Origin: JBGAPI01 sp044221335
GTDB taxonomy: Bacteria > Pseudomonadota > Gammaproteobacteria > Xanthomonadales > Ahniellaceae
Assembly (NCBI GenBank): GCA_044221335.1
Contig: JBGAPI010000010.1
Coordinates: forward strand, 50,696 to 114,695
DNA length: 64,000 nt
Direction of reading: 5' to 3'
Under the pieces are notes generated by a model. That model had not been told where the DNA came from, searched no databases, and saw nothing but the letters and a program-made list of their open reading frames with translations. A program made the position numbers and the translations under genes. Positions 27,804 through 36,760 of the stretch are shown one piece after another. Every line of letters starts with the position of its first letter. Within the stretch, counting starts at the first letter, position 1.

Positions 27804-28715
27804 ATGAACACCCGCTGGTCTCGTGCCCTCGGTCTGCTGCTGGCGATGCTGCCCATGGCGGCGTCGGCGGCATCCGACGGCAATTCAGGTCGCGACAAGG
27901 CCTGCGCCGCCGACGCCGGCTGGGACGATCCGGCGCCGCCGCGTCTCGTGTTCGACAACACCTGGCTCGTCGGCACCTGTGGCATCAGCGCGGTGCTGGT
28001 CACGTCGAGCGCTGGCCACGTGCTGATCGACGGCGGCACCGCCAAGGGTGGCACGCTCGTCGCCGCCAACATCGAAGCGGCAGGCTTCAAGCTCCGCGAC
28101 GTGCGCTACATCCTCAACAGTCACCCGCATGACGACCATGCCGGCGGCATCGCCCATCTGCAGAAAGTGACGGGAGCGACCGTGCTGGCGCTGGCGCCGT
28201 CGGCCGAGGCCCTGCGCCGCGGCCGCGGCGATCGCAGTGACCCGCAGTTCGAAACCTCGAAACCGTTCCCCGCGGTGGCCGCCGACCAGGTGCAGGTGAT
28301 CGCGGATGGATACCGACTCCGCCTCGGCGACCTCGAACTCACTGCCCACGCGACCCCGGGACACACGCCGGGAAGCACCAGCTGGACCTGGGAACGATGC
28401 GAGGGCGAAACCTGTGCGCGAATCGCCTATGTCGACAGCCTGACGGCGATGTCCGACGACGACTACCGGTTCAGCGACGAGGCCGCCCATCCCGGCTATC
28501 TCTCGGCCTTCCGGGCGGGGATCGACCACATCTCCGGATTGGACTGCTCGCTGCTGCTCACTCCGCATCCGGCGGCGAGCGCGCTCTGGCAACGGGTCGG
28601 ACCAGGCGCCACGGTACCGCTGCTGGATGACTCCGCCTGCCGCCGCTACGCTCAGCGTGCCGGTGACAACCTCACGGCCCGCATCGCCAAGGAATCCGAG
28701 GCGCGAAAGCCATGA
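27804..28715 (+). CDS. Subclass B3-type metallo-beta-lactamase
   Basis: 303 residues with a Sec signal peptide (MNTRWSRALGLLLAMLPMAASAA), so periplasmic. Zinc ligands follow the B3 pattern: HPHDDH (His107, His109, Asp111, His112), the next His in ATPGHTPGS and the last in LLTPHPAAS. GTCGISAVLVTS, GHVLIDGG and YVDSLTAMS also match B3 enzymes. Family knowledge: B3 enzymes hydrolyse penicillins, cephalosporins and carbapenems, but some relatives have other substrates, so activity is inferred. The ATG directly abuts the purB stop and the 3' end overlaps roxA by 4 bp, so it is embedded in a housekeeping operon and probably expressed constitutively. Confidence 0.87.
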   Translation: MNTRWSRALGLLLAMLPMAASAASDGNSGRDKACAADAGWDDPAPPRLVFDNTWLVGTCGISAVLVTSSAGHVLIDGGTAKGGTLVAANIEAAGFKLRDVRYILNSHPHDDHAGGIAHLQKVTGATVLALAPSAEALRRGRGDRSDPQFETSKPFPAVAADQVQVIADGYRLRLGDLELTAHATPGHTPGSTSWTWERCEGETCARIAYVDSLTAMSDDDYRFSDEAAHPGYLSAFRAGIDHISGLDCSLLLTPHPAASALWQRVGPGATVPLLDDSACRRYAQRAGDNLTARIAKESEARKP

Positions 28716-29884
28716 TCGAAGCGACCGCGACCCGCAAGCACCGACTCGGCATGCCGCCGGCGACCTTCCTGCGCCGGCATTGGCAGAAGCAGCCCTTGCT
28801 GATCCGCGGCGCCTTTCCCGACTTCGAGTCGCCGATCAGCCCGAACGACCTCGCCGGTCTCGCGGGCGAGCCGATGGCGATCTCGCGGCTGGTCGTCCAT
28901 CGGCCGAAGATCGACCGCTGGAACCTGCGCAACGGCCCGTTCACCGCCGACGACTTCGCGCACCTGCCGAGATCGCACTGGACCCTGCTGGTGCAGGACT
29001 GCGACAAGGCCTTCGCCGAGATCGACGCGCTGCTCGCCGACTTCCGCTTCCTCCCGGACTGGCGGATCGACGACATCATGATCAGCTACGCCGTCGACGG
29101 CGGCTCGGTCGGCGCGCACGTCGACCAGTACGACGTGTTCCTGCTGCAGGGCATGGGCCGGCGGCGCTGGCAGATCAGCACCGACCCGGCGGCGCCGAAG
29201 GACTTCCGACCCGACGTCGAGCTGAAGCAGCTGCGCCGCTTCCGGCCCACCCACGAGTGGATCCTCGAACCCGGCGACATGCTGTACCTGCCGCCCGGCG
29301 TGCCGCACCACGGCGTCGCCGTCGGCGAATGCATGACCTTCTCGGTCGGCCTGCGGGCCCCGGCCGTGATGGAGCTGCTCGCCGACTTCCTCGACCGCGG
29401 TGCAGAGCACCTGCCGGAAGAGCGTCGCTATGCCGATCCGGGCCTGGTCCCGCCCATCCACCCGGGCGAGATCGACGCCGGCGTGGTGAAGAGCGTCGGC
29501 CGCCTGCTGCGCGACGCCATCGACGTCGACAGCGAACGCTTCGCCGACTGGTTCACCGGCTACATGACCCGCTACCGCGCCGCCCACCAGGCCGCACCGC
29601 GACGGCGCGCCCTCGATCGCACCGCGCTGCGCCGGAAGCTCAGCGCCAGCGTGACCCTGCACCGCCATCCGCTGTCGCGCTGCGCCTGGCGCCGGCTCGC
29701 CGGCGGCGGCGCCCGGATCTACTACGGCGGCCAATCCTTCGACTGCAGCGTCGCGCTTGCCGAGCGTCTGTCGGGGCACAAGCAGGTCGCCGGCTCCAGC
29801 CTCGGCGAGCTCTCCGGCAACGACCTCGGCGCTCTGCTCGCGATCGTCAATGCCGGCCATCTGGAGTTCGGCCGTGATCGATGA
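28712..29884 (+). CDS. roxA: RoxA/YcfD-type 50S ribosomal protein L16 arginine hydroxylase (cupin, JmjC-like)
   Basis: 390 residues. The N-terminal FLRRHWQKQPLLIRGAFPDF is typical of ribosomal oxygenases. The Fe(II) site is HVDQYDVFLLQG (His136, Asp138) with the third ligand in LPPGVPHHGVAVG (His199). The C-terminal region is helical and then winged-helix-like. Known role: 2-oxoglutarate- and oxygen-dependent 3-hydroxylation of an arginine in ribosomal protein L16. It overlaps the beta-lactamase-like gene by 4 bp and the GNAT gene by 11 bp. It also uses the same metabolite as the sucA product encoded just downstream. Confidence 0.9.
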   Translation: MIEATATRKHRLGMPPATFLRRHWQKQPLLIRGAFPDFESPISPNDLAGLAGEPMAISRLVVHRPKIDRWNLRNGPFTADDFAHLPRSHWTLLVQDCDKAFAEIDALLADFRFLPDWRIDDIMISYAVDGGSVGAHVDQYDVFLLQGMGRRRWQISTDPAAPKDFRPDVELKQLRRFRPTHEWILEPGDMLYLPPGVPHHGVAVGECMTFSVGLRAPAVMELLADFLDRGAEHLPEERRYADPGLVPPIHPGEIDAGVVKSVGRLLRDAIDVDSERFADWFTGYMTRYRAAHQAAPRRRALDRTALRRKLSASVTLHRHPLSRCAWRRLAGGGARIYYGGQSFDCSVALAERLSGHKQVAGSSLGELSGNDLGALLAIVNAGHLEFGRDR

Positions 29885-30830
29885 CCGCTACCGCATCGAG
29901 CCGGCCGACTGGATCGTCGACCAGCAGGCACTGAAGGCCGTCCGCACGGCGGTGTTCATCGTCGAGCAGAACATCCCGCCCGACGACGAATGGGACGACC
30001 TCGACCCGAAGTCGCGCCACGTGGTGGCGCGGCTGCCGGACGGCACGCCGATCGGCACCGGCCGGCTCACCCCCGACTTCCACGTGGGCCGCATCGCGGT
30101 GACGAAGGAATGGCGCGGTAAGGGCGTCGGCGCGGCGCTGGTCGAGGCGCTGGTGCAACTCGCCCGCGAGCTCGGCTGGACCGAAGTCGTGATGCACGCG
30201 CAGAGCCACGCGGTGGCGCTGTACGCGAAGCTCGGCTTCGTCGCCGAGGGCGCCGAGTTCGAGGAATGCGGCATCCCGCATCGGTTCATGCGGCGCCGGC
30301 TCGAGCCGATCGAGCAGCCGCCCTCGCCCGGCGCGATCGCAAGGCAGCGTTCGCAGCGGGTCGACGTGAACTCCCGCGACGACGCCACCATCGCCGTCGG
30401 CCAGCTGCTGTCGCGCGCCCGCCACCGCTTGTGGATCGTCAGCCGCGATCTCGACCCGGAACTGCTCGACCGCTCGCCCGTGCTGGAGGCGATCCGGCGG
30501 ATCGCGCTGTCCGGGCGCGGTGCCGAGGTGCGCATCCTGCTGTTCGATTCGGAGATCCCGATCGGCCGCGGCCATCGCCTGCTGCACCTGGCCGAGCGCC
30601 TGTCCTCGCACCTGACGATCCGTCGCCCGGTGGACGAGGTCGATCGCCACTACGCCGCCGCCTTCATCCTCAACGACGACAACGGCTACTTCTACCGCCC
30701 GCTCGCCAGCCGCTTCGACGGCGAATACGACCCGGTCGGCGGCCCCCGCCACCGGCCGCTGCTGGAGTGGTTCAACCAGGTGTGGGAGCGCTCCGAGGCC
30801 GACCCGAACTTGCGTCGGCTCGGGGTGTAG
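29874..30830 (+). CDS. GNAT N-acetyltransferase with C-terminal PLD-like domain
   Basis: 318 residues from the GTG at 29874. The N-terminal half (about 1-145) is a GNAT domain with the acetyl-CoA loop VTKEWRGKGVGAALV and the ElaA/YjcF-like ending AVALYAKLGFVAEGAEFEE. The C-terminal half (about 165-318) contains ARHRLWIVSRDLDPELLDR and AEVRILLFDSEIP, resembling a phospholipase-D-like fold without an obvious HKD motif. The substrate is unknown. The start overlaps the roxA stop by 11 bp; the next in-frame ATG would remove conserved GNAT sequence. It is the last gene of the purB unit and ends at a strong inverted repeat. Confidence 0.82.
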   Translation: MIDDRYRIEPADWIVDQQALKAVRTAVFIVEQNIPPDDEWDDLDPKSRHVVARLPDGTPIGTGRLTPDFHVGRIAVTKEWRGKGVGAALVEALVQLARELGWTEVVMHAQSHAVALYAKLGFVAEGAEFEECGIPHRFMRRRLEPIEQPPSPGAIARQRSQRVDVNSRDDATIAVGQLLSRARHRLWIVSRDLDPELLDRSPVLEAIRRIALSGRGAEVRILLFDSEIPIGRGHRLLHLAERLSSHLTIRRPVDEVDRHYAAAFILNDDNGYFYRPLASRFDGEYDPVGGPRHRPLLEWFNQVWERSEADPNLRRLGV

Positions 30831-30885
30831 GGCGGCCACCGGCCGCCATGCCGAGGCGTCCCGCGACGGCGGCCAGTGGCCGCCC
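30830..30885. repeat. Inverted repeat at the end of the purB operon
   Basis: Arms 30830-30847 (GGGCGGCCACCGGCCGCC) and 30868-30885 (GGCGGCCAGTGGCCGCCC) match in 17 of 18 positions as an inverted repeat with a 20-base loop. The left arm begins at the stop codon of the GNAT gene. There is no T-run. It may act as a terminator-like or mRNA-protecting hairpin. Confidence 0.7.
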
Positions 30886-30962
30886 TGCAGCCCGCCCCGT
30901 TATTGCCACATTTCCCAAGACCCTCGACCAAAGTCGGCCCCAACCCCGCCGACCCACCCGGC

Positions 30963-30968
30963 TATAAT
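30963..30968 (+). promoter_or_regulatory. -10 element of the sucA promoter (TATAAT)
   Basis: A perfect TATAAT lies 75 bases before the sucA start. No recognisable -35 is found at 16-18 bases. This gives a 5' leader of roughly 70 bases for the sucA-sucB mRNA. Confidence 0.55.
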
Positions 30969-31043
30969 GGCCGGCCCTTGCCGCCCTGCGGCCGGCGCGG
31001 TGGAGATCGCCGCGGACCCCGTTCCCATCATGGATTGCCCAAC

Positions 31044-33881
31044 GTGAGTTCGTTGCTCGAGCAGTTCCGCAACTCGTCCCAGCTGTCCGGCGGCAACGCC
31101 GTCTATGTCGAGGGCCTGTACGAGGCCTGGCTCGCCGATCCCGCGAGCGTCGCGCCGAAGTGGCAGGCCTACTTCGCCGAACTCCGCGGCGGCGCGCGCG
31201 AAACCGCGCACGGCCCGGTGGTCGCGGCGCTGGAAGCCGCGTCGCACCAGACCCTGCGCGCGAGCGCTGCCGCCCCGAGCGACGACGCCTATGCGCAGAA
31301 GCAGGCCGGCGTGCTGCGCTTCCTGACGGCGTATCGCTCGCGCGGCCATCTTGCCGCCCACATCGACCCGCTGGCGATGATGGGTGCGCAGAAGGCGCCC
31401 GACCTCGAACTGCCCTTCCACAACCTGTCCGACGCCGACCTCGACACCGAGTTCTCGCTCGCGACCTTCGCCGGCGGCAGCAAGCGCCTGAAGCTGCGCG
31501 AGTTCTGGGACATCCTGAAGCGCACCTACACCGCCTCGGTCGGCGCCGAGTTCATGCACATCTCGGTGGCCGAGGAACGCCGCTGGGTCTACGAGCGGAT
31601 GGAGCGCGCCGCCGGCAACTTCGGCTACGACGCCACCCGCCAGCGCCGGATCCTGTCCAAGCTCACCGCCGCCGAGGGTCTCGAGCGCTTCCTCCATACC
31701 AAGTACGTCGGCCAGAAGCGCTTCTCGCTGGAAGGCGGCGACTCCCTGATCCCGGCGATGGACGCGCTGGTGGCCGCCTCCTGCGCGGCGGGCGTCAAGG
31801 AGATCGTGATCGGCATGGCCCACCGTGGCCGCCTCAACGTCCTGGTCAACACGCTGGGCAAGGCGCCGGAGCGGCTGTTCGCGGAGTTCGAGGGCAAGCA
31901 CGACGAGCACCACGACCCGGCGCATTCCGGCGACGTGAAGTACCACATGGGCTACTCCGCCGACGTCCGCACGCCGGCAGGCACGGTCCACCTCGCACTC
32001 GGCTTCAACCCCTCCCACCTGGAGATCGTCGATCCGGTGATCGTCGGCTCGGTGCGCTCGCGCCAGGCCCGCCGCCTCGACGAGGAGCGCAGCCAGGTCC
32101 TGCCCATCCTGATCCACGGCGACGCCGCGTTCGCCGGCCAGGGCGTCGTCACCGAGCTGTTCCAGATGTCGCAGGCGCGCGGCTTCGCGGTCGGCGGCAC
32201 GGTCCACATCGTCGTCAACAACCAGGTCGGCTTCACCACCAGCCGGGTCGACGACGCGCGTTCGACGCTGTACTGCACCGACGTCGCCAAGATGGTCGGC
32301 GCGCCGATCTTCCACGTGAACGGCGACGACCCGGAAGCCGTGGTGTTCTTCACCGAGCTGGCCTACGAGTTCCGCCGCACCTTCAAGAAGGACGTGGTGA
32401 TCGATCTCGTCTGCTATCGCCGCCACGGCCACAACGAGGCGGACGAGCCGGCGGCGACGCAGCCGCTGATGTACCAGAACATCCGCGCCCGCAAGACGAC
32501 CCGCGAACTGTACGCCGAACGCCTGGCGAAGGCCGGCCGGATCGGCGCCGACGAGGCGCAGCGGATGGCCGAGGACTATCGCCGCGCGCTGGAAGCCGGC
32601 GAGCCGGTGACCGAGCTCGCCGGTCCGGACGACGGCATCCCGACGATCGACTGGAGCCACTTCCTCGACGGCACCCTGAACCAGGCCGTCGACACCGCGC
32701 TGCCGGCCGAGCGCCTCGCCGAGCTGTCGGCGAAGATCAACGTCCTGCCGCCCGACCTCACGCTGCATCCGCGCGTCGCCAAGATCTACGACGACCGCAA
32801 CAAGATGGCGCGCGGCGAGCTGGCGATGGACTGGGGCTACGCCGAGAATCTCGCCTACGCCTCGCTGGTCGCCGAGGGCCACCGCCTGCGCCTGGTCGGC
32901 CAGGACGCCGGCCGCGGCACCTTCTTCCATCGCCACGCGGTACTGCACGACCAGAAGACCGCGCGCACCTTCACCCCGCTGAAGTCGCTGGCCGAGGAGA
33001 CCCGCCACGTCGCGGTGATCGACTCGCTGCTCTCCGAGGAGGCCGTGATGGCCTTCGAGTACGGCTACGCCACCGCCGATCCGCACACGCTGTGCATCTG
33101 GGAAGGCCAGTTCGGCGATTTCGCCAACGGCGCGCAGGTGGTGATCGACCAGTTCATCTCCTCGGGCGAGGCCAAGTGGGGACGCTACTGCGGCCTCGCG
33201 CTGTTCCTGCCGCACGGCTACGAGGGCCAGGGCCCGGAACACTCCTCCGCGCGACTCGAGCGCTTCCTGCAGCTGTGCGCGCTGCACAACATGCAGGTCT
33301 GCGTGCCGACCACGCCGGCGCAGATGTTCCACATGCTGCGCCGGCAGATGCTGCGCAATGTGCGCAAGCCCCTGATCGTGATGACGCCGAAGTCGATGCT
33401 GCGCCACCGGCTGTCGACCTCGACGCTCGCCGACCTTTCCGGCGGCGGGTTCCAGGTCGTGATCCCGGACCGCACGGCCAAGGATCCGGCCAAGGTCAAG
33501 CGCGTGGTGCTGTGCTCCGGCAAGGTCTACTACGACCTGGTCGAGGACGCCGACAAGCGCGGTGTCGACAACGTCGCGATCGTCCGGGTCGAGCAGCTCT
33601 ATCCCTTCCCGCGGATCGAAGTCGCGGCCGAGCTGGCGCGCTACCCTGGCGCCCGCAACGTCATCTGGTGTCAGGAGGAGCCGATGAACCAGGGCGCCTG
33701 GTACAACATCCAGCATCACCTGCAGGTCTGCCTCGCCGACCGCCAGAAGCTCCACTACGCCGGTCGCGTGCGCTCGCCGGCGCCGGCCTGCGGCCACTTC
33801 GCCACCCACGTCGCCGAGCAGGCGCAACTCACCGAGCAAGCCCTGGTCGCCAAGCTGTCCGGCGACCCCACGGCCGAATGA
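31044..33881 (+). CDS. sucA: 2-oxoglutarate dehydrogenase E1 component
   Basis: 945 residues from the GTG at 31044 (SSLLEQFRNSSQLSGGNAVY), which matches the usual E1o N-terminus and length. Motifs include VEGLYEAWLADP, IGMAHRGRLNVLVN, GDAAFAGQGVVTELFQMS and NNQVGFTT (thiamine diphosphate site), and HGYEGQGPEHSSARLERFLQ. The enzyme decarboxylates 2-oxoglutarate and transfers succinyl groups to the E2 lipoyl domain in the TCA cycle. The frame is open upstream to 30876, but that region is repeat and promoter DNA. sucB follows after 35 bases. Confidence 0.96.
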   Translation: MSSLLEQFRNSSQLSGGNAVYVEGLYEAWLADPASVAPKWQAYFAELRGGARETAHGPVVAALEAASHQTLRASAAAPSDDAYAQKQAGVLRFLTAYRSRGHLAAHIDPLAMMGAQKAPDLELPFHNLSDADLDTEFSLATFAGGSKRLKLREFWDILKRTYTASVGAEFMHISVAEERRWVYERMERAAGNFGYDATRQRRILSKLTAAEGLERFLHTKYVGQKRFSLEGGDSLIPAMDALVAASCAAGVKEIVIGMAHRGRLNVLVNTLGKAPERLFAEFEGKHDEHHDPAHSGDVKYHMGYSADVRTPAGTVHLALGFNPSHLEIVDPVIVGSVRSRQARRLDEERSQVLPILIHGDAAFAGQGVVTELFQMSQARGFAVGGTVHIVVNNQVGFTTSRVDDARSTLYCTDVAKMVGAPIFHVNGDDPEAVVFFTELAYEFRRTFKKDVVIDLVCYRRHGHNEADEPAATQPLMYQNIRARKTTRELYAERLAKAGRIGADEAQRMAEDYRRALEAGEPVTELAGPDDGIPTIDWSHFLDGTLNQAVDTALPAERLAELSAKINVLPPDLTLHPRVAKIYDDRNKMARGELAMDWGYAENLAYASLVAEGHRLRLVGQDAGRGTFFHRHAVLHDQKTARTFTPLKSLAEETRHVAVIDSLLSEEAVMAFEYGYATADPHTLCIWEGQFGDFANGAQVVIDQFISSGEAKWGRYCGLALFLPHGYEGQGPEHSSARLERFLQLCALHNMQVCVPTTPAQMFHMLRRQMLRNVRKPLIVMTPKSMLRHRLSTSTLADLSGGGFQVVIPDRTAKDPAKVKRVVLCSGKVYYDLVEDADKRGVDNVAIVRVEQLYPFPRIEVAAELARYPGARNVIWCQEEPMNQGAWYNIQHHLQVCLADRQKLHYAGRVRSPAPACGHFATHVAEQAQLTEQALVAKLSGDPTAE

Positions 33882-33916
33882 GCCGAACAAGACAGGTCGA
33901 ACAAGGAAGCCCGTTC

Positions 33917-35128
33917 ATGAGCATCGAAGTCAAAGTCCCCGTCCTGCCGGAGTCCGTCTCCGACGCAACCATCGCCACCTGGCACAAGAAGCCCGGCGAC
34001 GCGGTCCGTCGCGACGAGAACCTGGTCGACCTCGAGACCGACAAGGTCGTCCTGGAAGTGCCGGCGACCACCGACGGCGTGCTCAAGTCGATCCTCAAGA
34101 ACACCGGTGACACCGTCACCAGCTCCGAAGTCATCGCCATCATCGAGGCGGGGGCGGTTGCGGCCGCTCCGGCACCGGCTCCTGCCGCCGCTCCGGTCGC
34201 CGCTGCCGCTGCTCCCACCGCCGCCGCGCCGTCTGCCGCGGGTCTGTCGCCCGCCGCTCGCCGCGTCGCCGAAGAGAACAAGATCGACCCTGCCTCCGTC
34301 GCCGGCACCGGCCGCGGCGGCCAGGTGACCAAGGAAGACCTGGTCAACGCGCTGAAGGCGCCGGCCGCGCCGGCCCCCGCGCCCGCCGCGCCGAAGGCCG
34401 CCCCGGCTGCGGCCGTGCCCGCCGGCCCGCGCAGCGACAACCGGGTTCCGATGACCCGGATGCGTGCGCGCATCGCCGAGCGGATGATGCAGTCGAAGAA
34501 CTCGATCGCGATGCTGACTTCGTTCAACGAGGTCAACATGAAGCCGGTGATGGACATGCGCAAGGCTCTCGGCGAAGGCTTCGAGAAGGCGCACGGCATC
34601 CGCCTCGGCATCATGAGCTTCTTCGTGAAGGCCGCCGCCGAGTCGCTGCGCCGGTTCCCCGTAGTCAACGCCTCGGTCGACGGCAACGACGTGATCTACC
34701 ACGGCTATTCCGACATCTCGATCGCCGTCGCGACCGAGAAGGGCCTGGTCACGCCGGTGCTGCGCAACGCCGAGGCGATGTCCTTCGCCGACATCGAGCG
34801 CGCGATCGCCGACTACGCGAAGAAGGCCCGCGAGGGCGGCCTCGCCATCGAGGACCTGCAGGGCGGCACCTTCACCATCACCAACGGCGGCACCTTCGGC
34901 TCGCTGTTCTCCACCCCGATCGTCAACCCGCCGCAGAGCGCCATCATGGGCATGCACGCGGTCAAGGAACGCGCCATCGTCGAGAACGGCCAGGTGATCG
35001 CCGCGCCGATGATGTACATCGCGCTGTCCTACGACCACCGGATCATCGACGGCAAGGACGCGGTCCTGTTCCTGGTCGACGTGAAGAACCAGCTCGAGAA
35101 TCCGCACAAGATGCTGCTGGGGATCTGA
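33917..35128 (+). CDS. sucB: Dihydrolipoyl succinyltransferase, E2 of 2-oxoglutarate dehydrogenase
   Basis: 403 residues. The lipoyl domain (1-76) carries the lipoyl-lysine motif DLETDKVVLEV. Ala/Pro linkers flank a peripheral-subunit-binding domain (LSPAARRVAEENKIDPASV, GTGRGGQVTKEDL). The catalytic domain (from about 170) ends with SYDHRIIDGKDAVLFL, which holds the active-site histidine. A ribosome-binding site (AAGGAAG) lies 8-14 bases before the ATG. It is in the sucA operon and delivers succinyl groups to CoA. Confidence 0.96.
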   Translation: MSIEVKVPVLPESVSDATIATWHKKPGDAVRRDENLVDLETDKVVLEVPATTDGVLKSILKNTGDTVTSSEVIAIIEAGAVAAAPAPAPAAAPVAAAAAPTAAAPSAAGLSPAARRVAEENKIDPASVAGTGRGGQVTKEDLVNALKAPAAPAPAPAAPKAAPAAAVPAGPRSDNRVPMTRMRARIAERMMQSKNSIAMLTSFNEVNMKPVMDMRKALGEGFEKAHGIRLGIMSFFVKAAAESLRRFPVVNASVDGNDVIYHGYSDISIAVATEKGLVTPVLRNAEAMSFADIERAIADYAKKAREGGLAIEDLQGGTFTITNGGTFGSLFSTPIVNPPQSAIMGMHAVKERAIVENGQVIAAPMMYIALSYDHRIIDGKDAVLFLVDVKNQLENPHKMLLGI

Positions 35129-35210
35129 GCCGCGCTCGGATCCAGGGCCCAGTAGCCGCGCTCCGCTCGATCGGTTGTCGCGACCAGCGAAACTCCAAAG
35201 CCCAGTCCCG

Positions 35211-35241
35211 CTGGGCCCTGGGCCCCGGGCCCTGGGCCCTG
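35211..35241. repeat. GGGCCC-rich self-complementary repeat between sucB and lpdA
   Basis: A 31-base run of alternating CTGGGCCC and CCGGGCCC units is nearly self-complementary, and a related CAGGGCCCAG occurs at 35143. It lies in the 157-bp gap between sucB and lpdA. It could fold into a very stable hairpin that lowers read-through, or be an expanded simple repeat. Confidence 0.55.
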
Positions 35242-35285
35242 AATCGTCGAACGAAGCAGCCGTCGACACTCCCTAGGAACGTCCC

Positions 35286-36707
35286 ATGTCCCACTTCGAC
35301 GTAGTAGTCATCGGTGCCGGCCCCGCCGGCTACGTTGCCGCCATCCGTGCGGCGCAACTCGGCCTCACCACCGCCTGCGTCGACGGCTTCGTCGGCAAGG
35401 ACGGCAAGCCGGCGCTCGGCGGCACCTGCCTCAATGTGGGCTGCATCCCGTCGAAGGCGCTGCTGGATTCGTCCAAGCAGTTCCACAACCTGACGCACAG
35501 CTTCGCCGACCACGGCATCAGCGCGCTGAAGCCGACCATCGACGTGAAGACCATGGTCGGCCGCAAGGACAAGATCGTGAAGCAGTTCACCGGCGGCATC
35601 ACCGGCCTGTTCAAGGCCAACAAGGTGACGCCGTTCGCCGGCTGGGCGACCCTCCATCCGGGCCGCAAGGTCTCGATCAAGGCCGCCGACGGATCGGTCA
35701 GCGAGATCAGCGGCACCAACGTGATCCTGGCCGCGGGCTCGGTGCCGATCGAACTGCCGTTCGCGAAGTTCGACGGCAATCGCATCGTCGACAACGCCGG
35801 CGCGCTCGACTTCGTCGAGGTGCCGAAGAAGCTCGGCGTGATCGGCGCCGGCGTGATCGGCCTCGAGCTCGGCAGCGTCTGGCGCCGTCTCGGCGCCGAG
35901 GTCGTGGTGCTGGAAGCCCTGCCGGACTTCCTCGCCGCCGCCGACGCCGACATCGCCAAGCTCGCCGCCCGCGAGTTCAAGAAGCAGGGCCTGGACATCC
36001 GCCTCGGCGCGAAGGTCACCAGCGCGACGGTCGGCGCCGACGGCGTGACCGTCGGCTTCACCGACGCCAAGGGCGACCAGTCCGTCGTCGTGGACAAGCT
36101 GCTGGTCGCCGTCGGCCGCCGCGCGAACACCGCGGGCCTGCTGGCCGAGGGCACCGGCGTCCGGCTGTCGCCGCGCGGGGTGATCGAGGTCGACGAGCAC
36201 TGCTGGACCGGCGTCGACGGCGTCTGGGCGATCGGCGACGCGGTGCGCGGCCCGATGCTGGCGCACAAGGGCTCCGAGGAAGGCATCGCGGTCGCCGAGC
36301 TGATCGCCGGCAAGGCCGGCCACGTCAATCTCGACACGGTGCCGTGGGTGATCTACACCGAGCCGGAAGTGGCCTGGGTCGGCAAGACCGAGGCGCAGCT
36401 GACGGCCGAAGGTATCCCGTACAAGACCGGCACCTTCCCGTTCGCGGCGATCGGCCGCGCGGTCGCGATGAACGAGACGGCGGGCATGGTCAAGGTCATC
36501 GCCCATGCCGAGACGGATCGTCTGCTCGGCGTCCACATGGTCGGCCCGGTGGTCTCCGAGCTGATCGCGGAGGCCGTCGTCGCGATGGAATTCCACGGCT
36601 CCGCCGAGGACCTCGCGCGCATCTGCCACGCCCACCCGACCCTGTCGGAAGCGGTGCACGAGGCGGCACTGTCGGTCGACAAGCGCGCGATCCACAAGCA
36701 GAACTGA
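35286..36707 (+). CDS. lpdA: Dihydrolipoyl dehydrogenase (E3)
   Basis: 473 residues. The FAD-binding N-terminus is VVVIGAGPAGYVAAIRAAQL. The redox disulfide is GGTCLNVGCIPSKALL, the NAD-binding motif is GVIGAGVIGLELGSVW, the second FAD contact is GVWAIGDAV, and the C-terminal active-site base is in CHAHPTLSEAVHEA. It reoxidises dihydrolipoamide for the 2-oxoglutarate (and probably pyruvate) dehydrogenase complexes. It follows sucB after a 157-bp gap containing a hairpin repeat, so its level may be set partly separately. Confidence 0.96.
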   Translation: MSHFDVVVIGAGPAGYVAAIRAAQLGLTTACVDGFVGKDGKPALGGTCLNVGCIPSKALLDSSKQFHNLTHSFADHGISALKPTIDVKTMVGRKDKIVKQFTGGITGLFKANKVTPFAGWATLHPGRKVSIKAADGSVSEISGTNVILAAGSVPIELPFAKFDGNRIVDNAGALDFVEVPKKLGVIGAGVIGLELGSVWRRLGAEVVVLEALPDFLAAADADIAKLAAREFKKQGLDIRLGAKVTSATVGADGVTVGFTDAKGDQSVVVDKLLVAVGRRANTAGLLAEGTGVRLSPRGVIEVDEHCWTGVDGVWAIGDAVRGPMLAHKGSEEGIAVAELIAGKAGHVNLDTVPWVIYTEPEVAWVGKTEAQLTAEGIPYKTGTFPFAAIGRAVAMNETAGMVKVIAHAETDRLLGVHMVGPVVSELIAEAVVAMEFHGSAEDLARICHAHPTLSEAVHEAALSVDKRAIHKQN

Positions 36708-36760
36708 GCAATCGAGCATTGCCCGTGCGACCGGGGGCGTCGAAACCGCGTCCTGGTCGC

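Noticed and set aside
30876..31043. N-terminal extension of sucA from an ATG at 30876
   Set aside because: It covers the end of an inverted repeat and the TATAAT promoter element; the conserved protein starts at GTG 31044.
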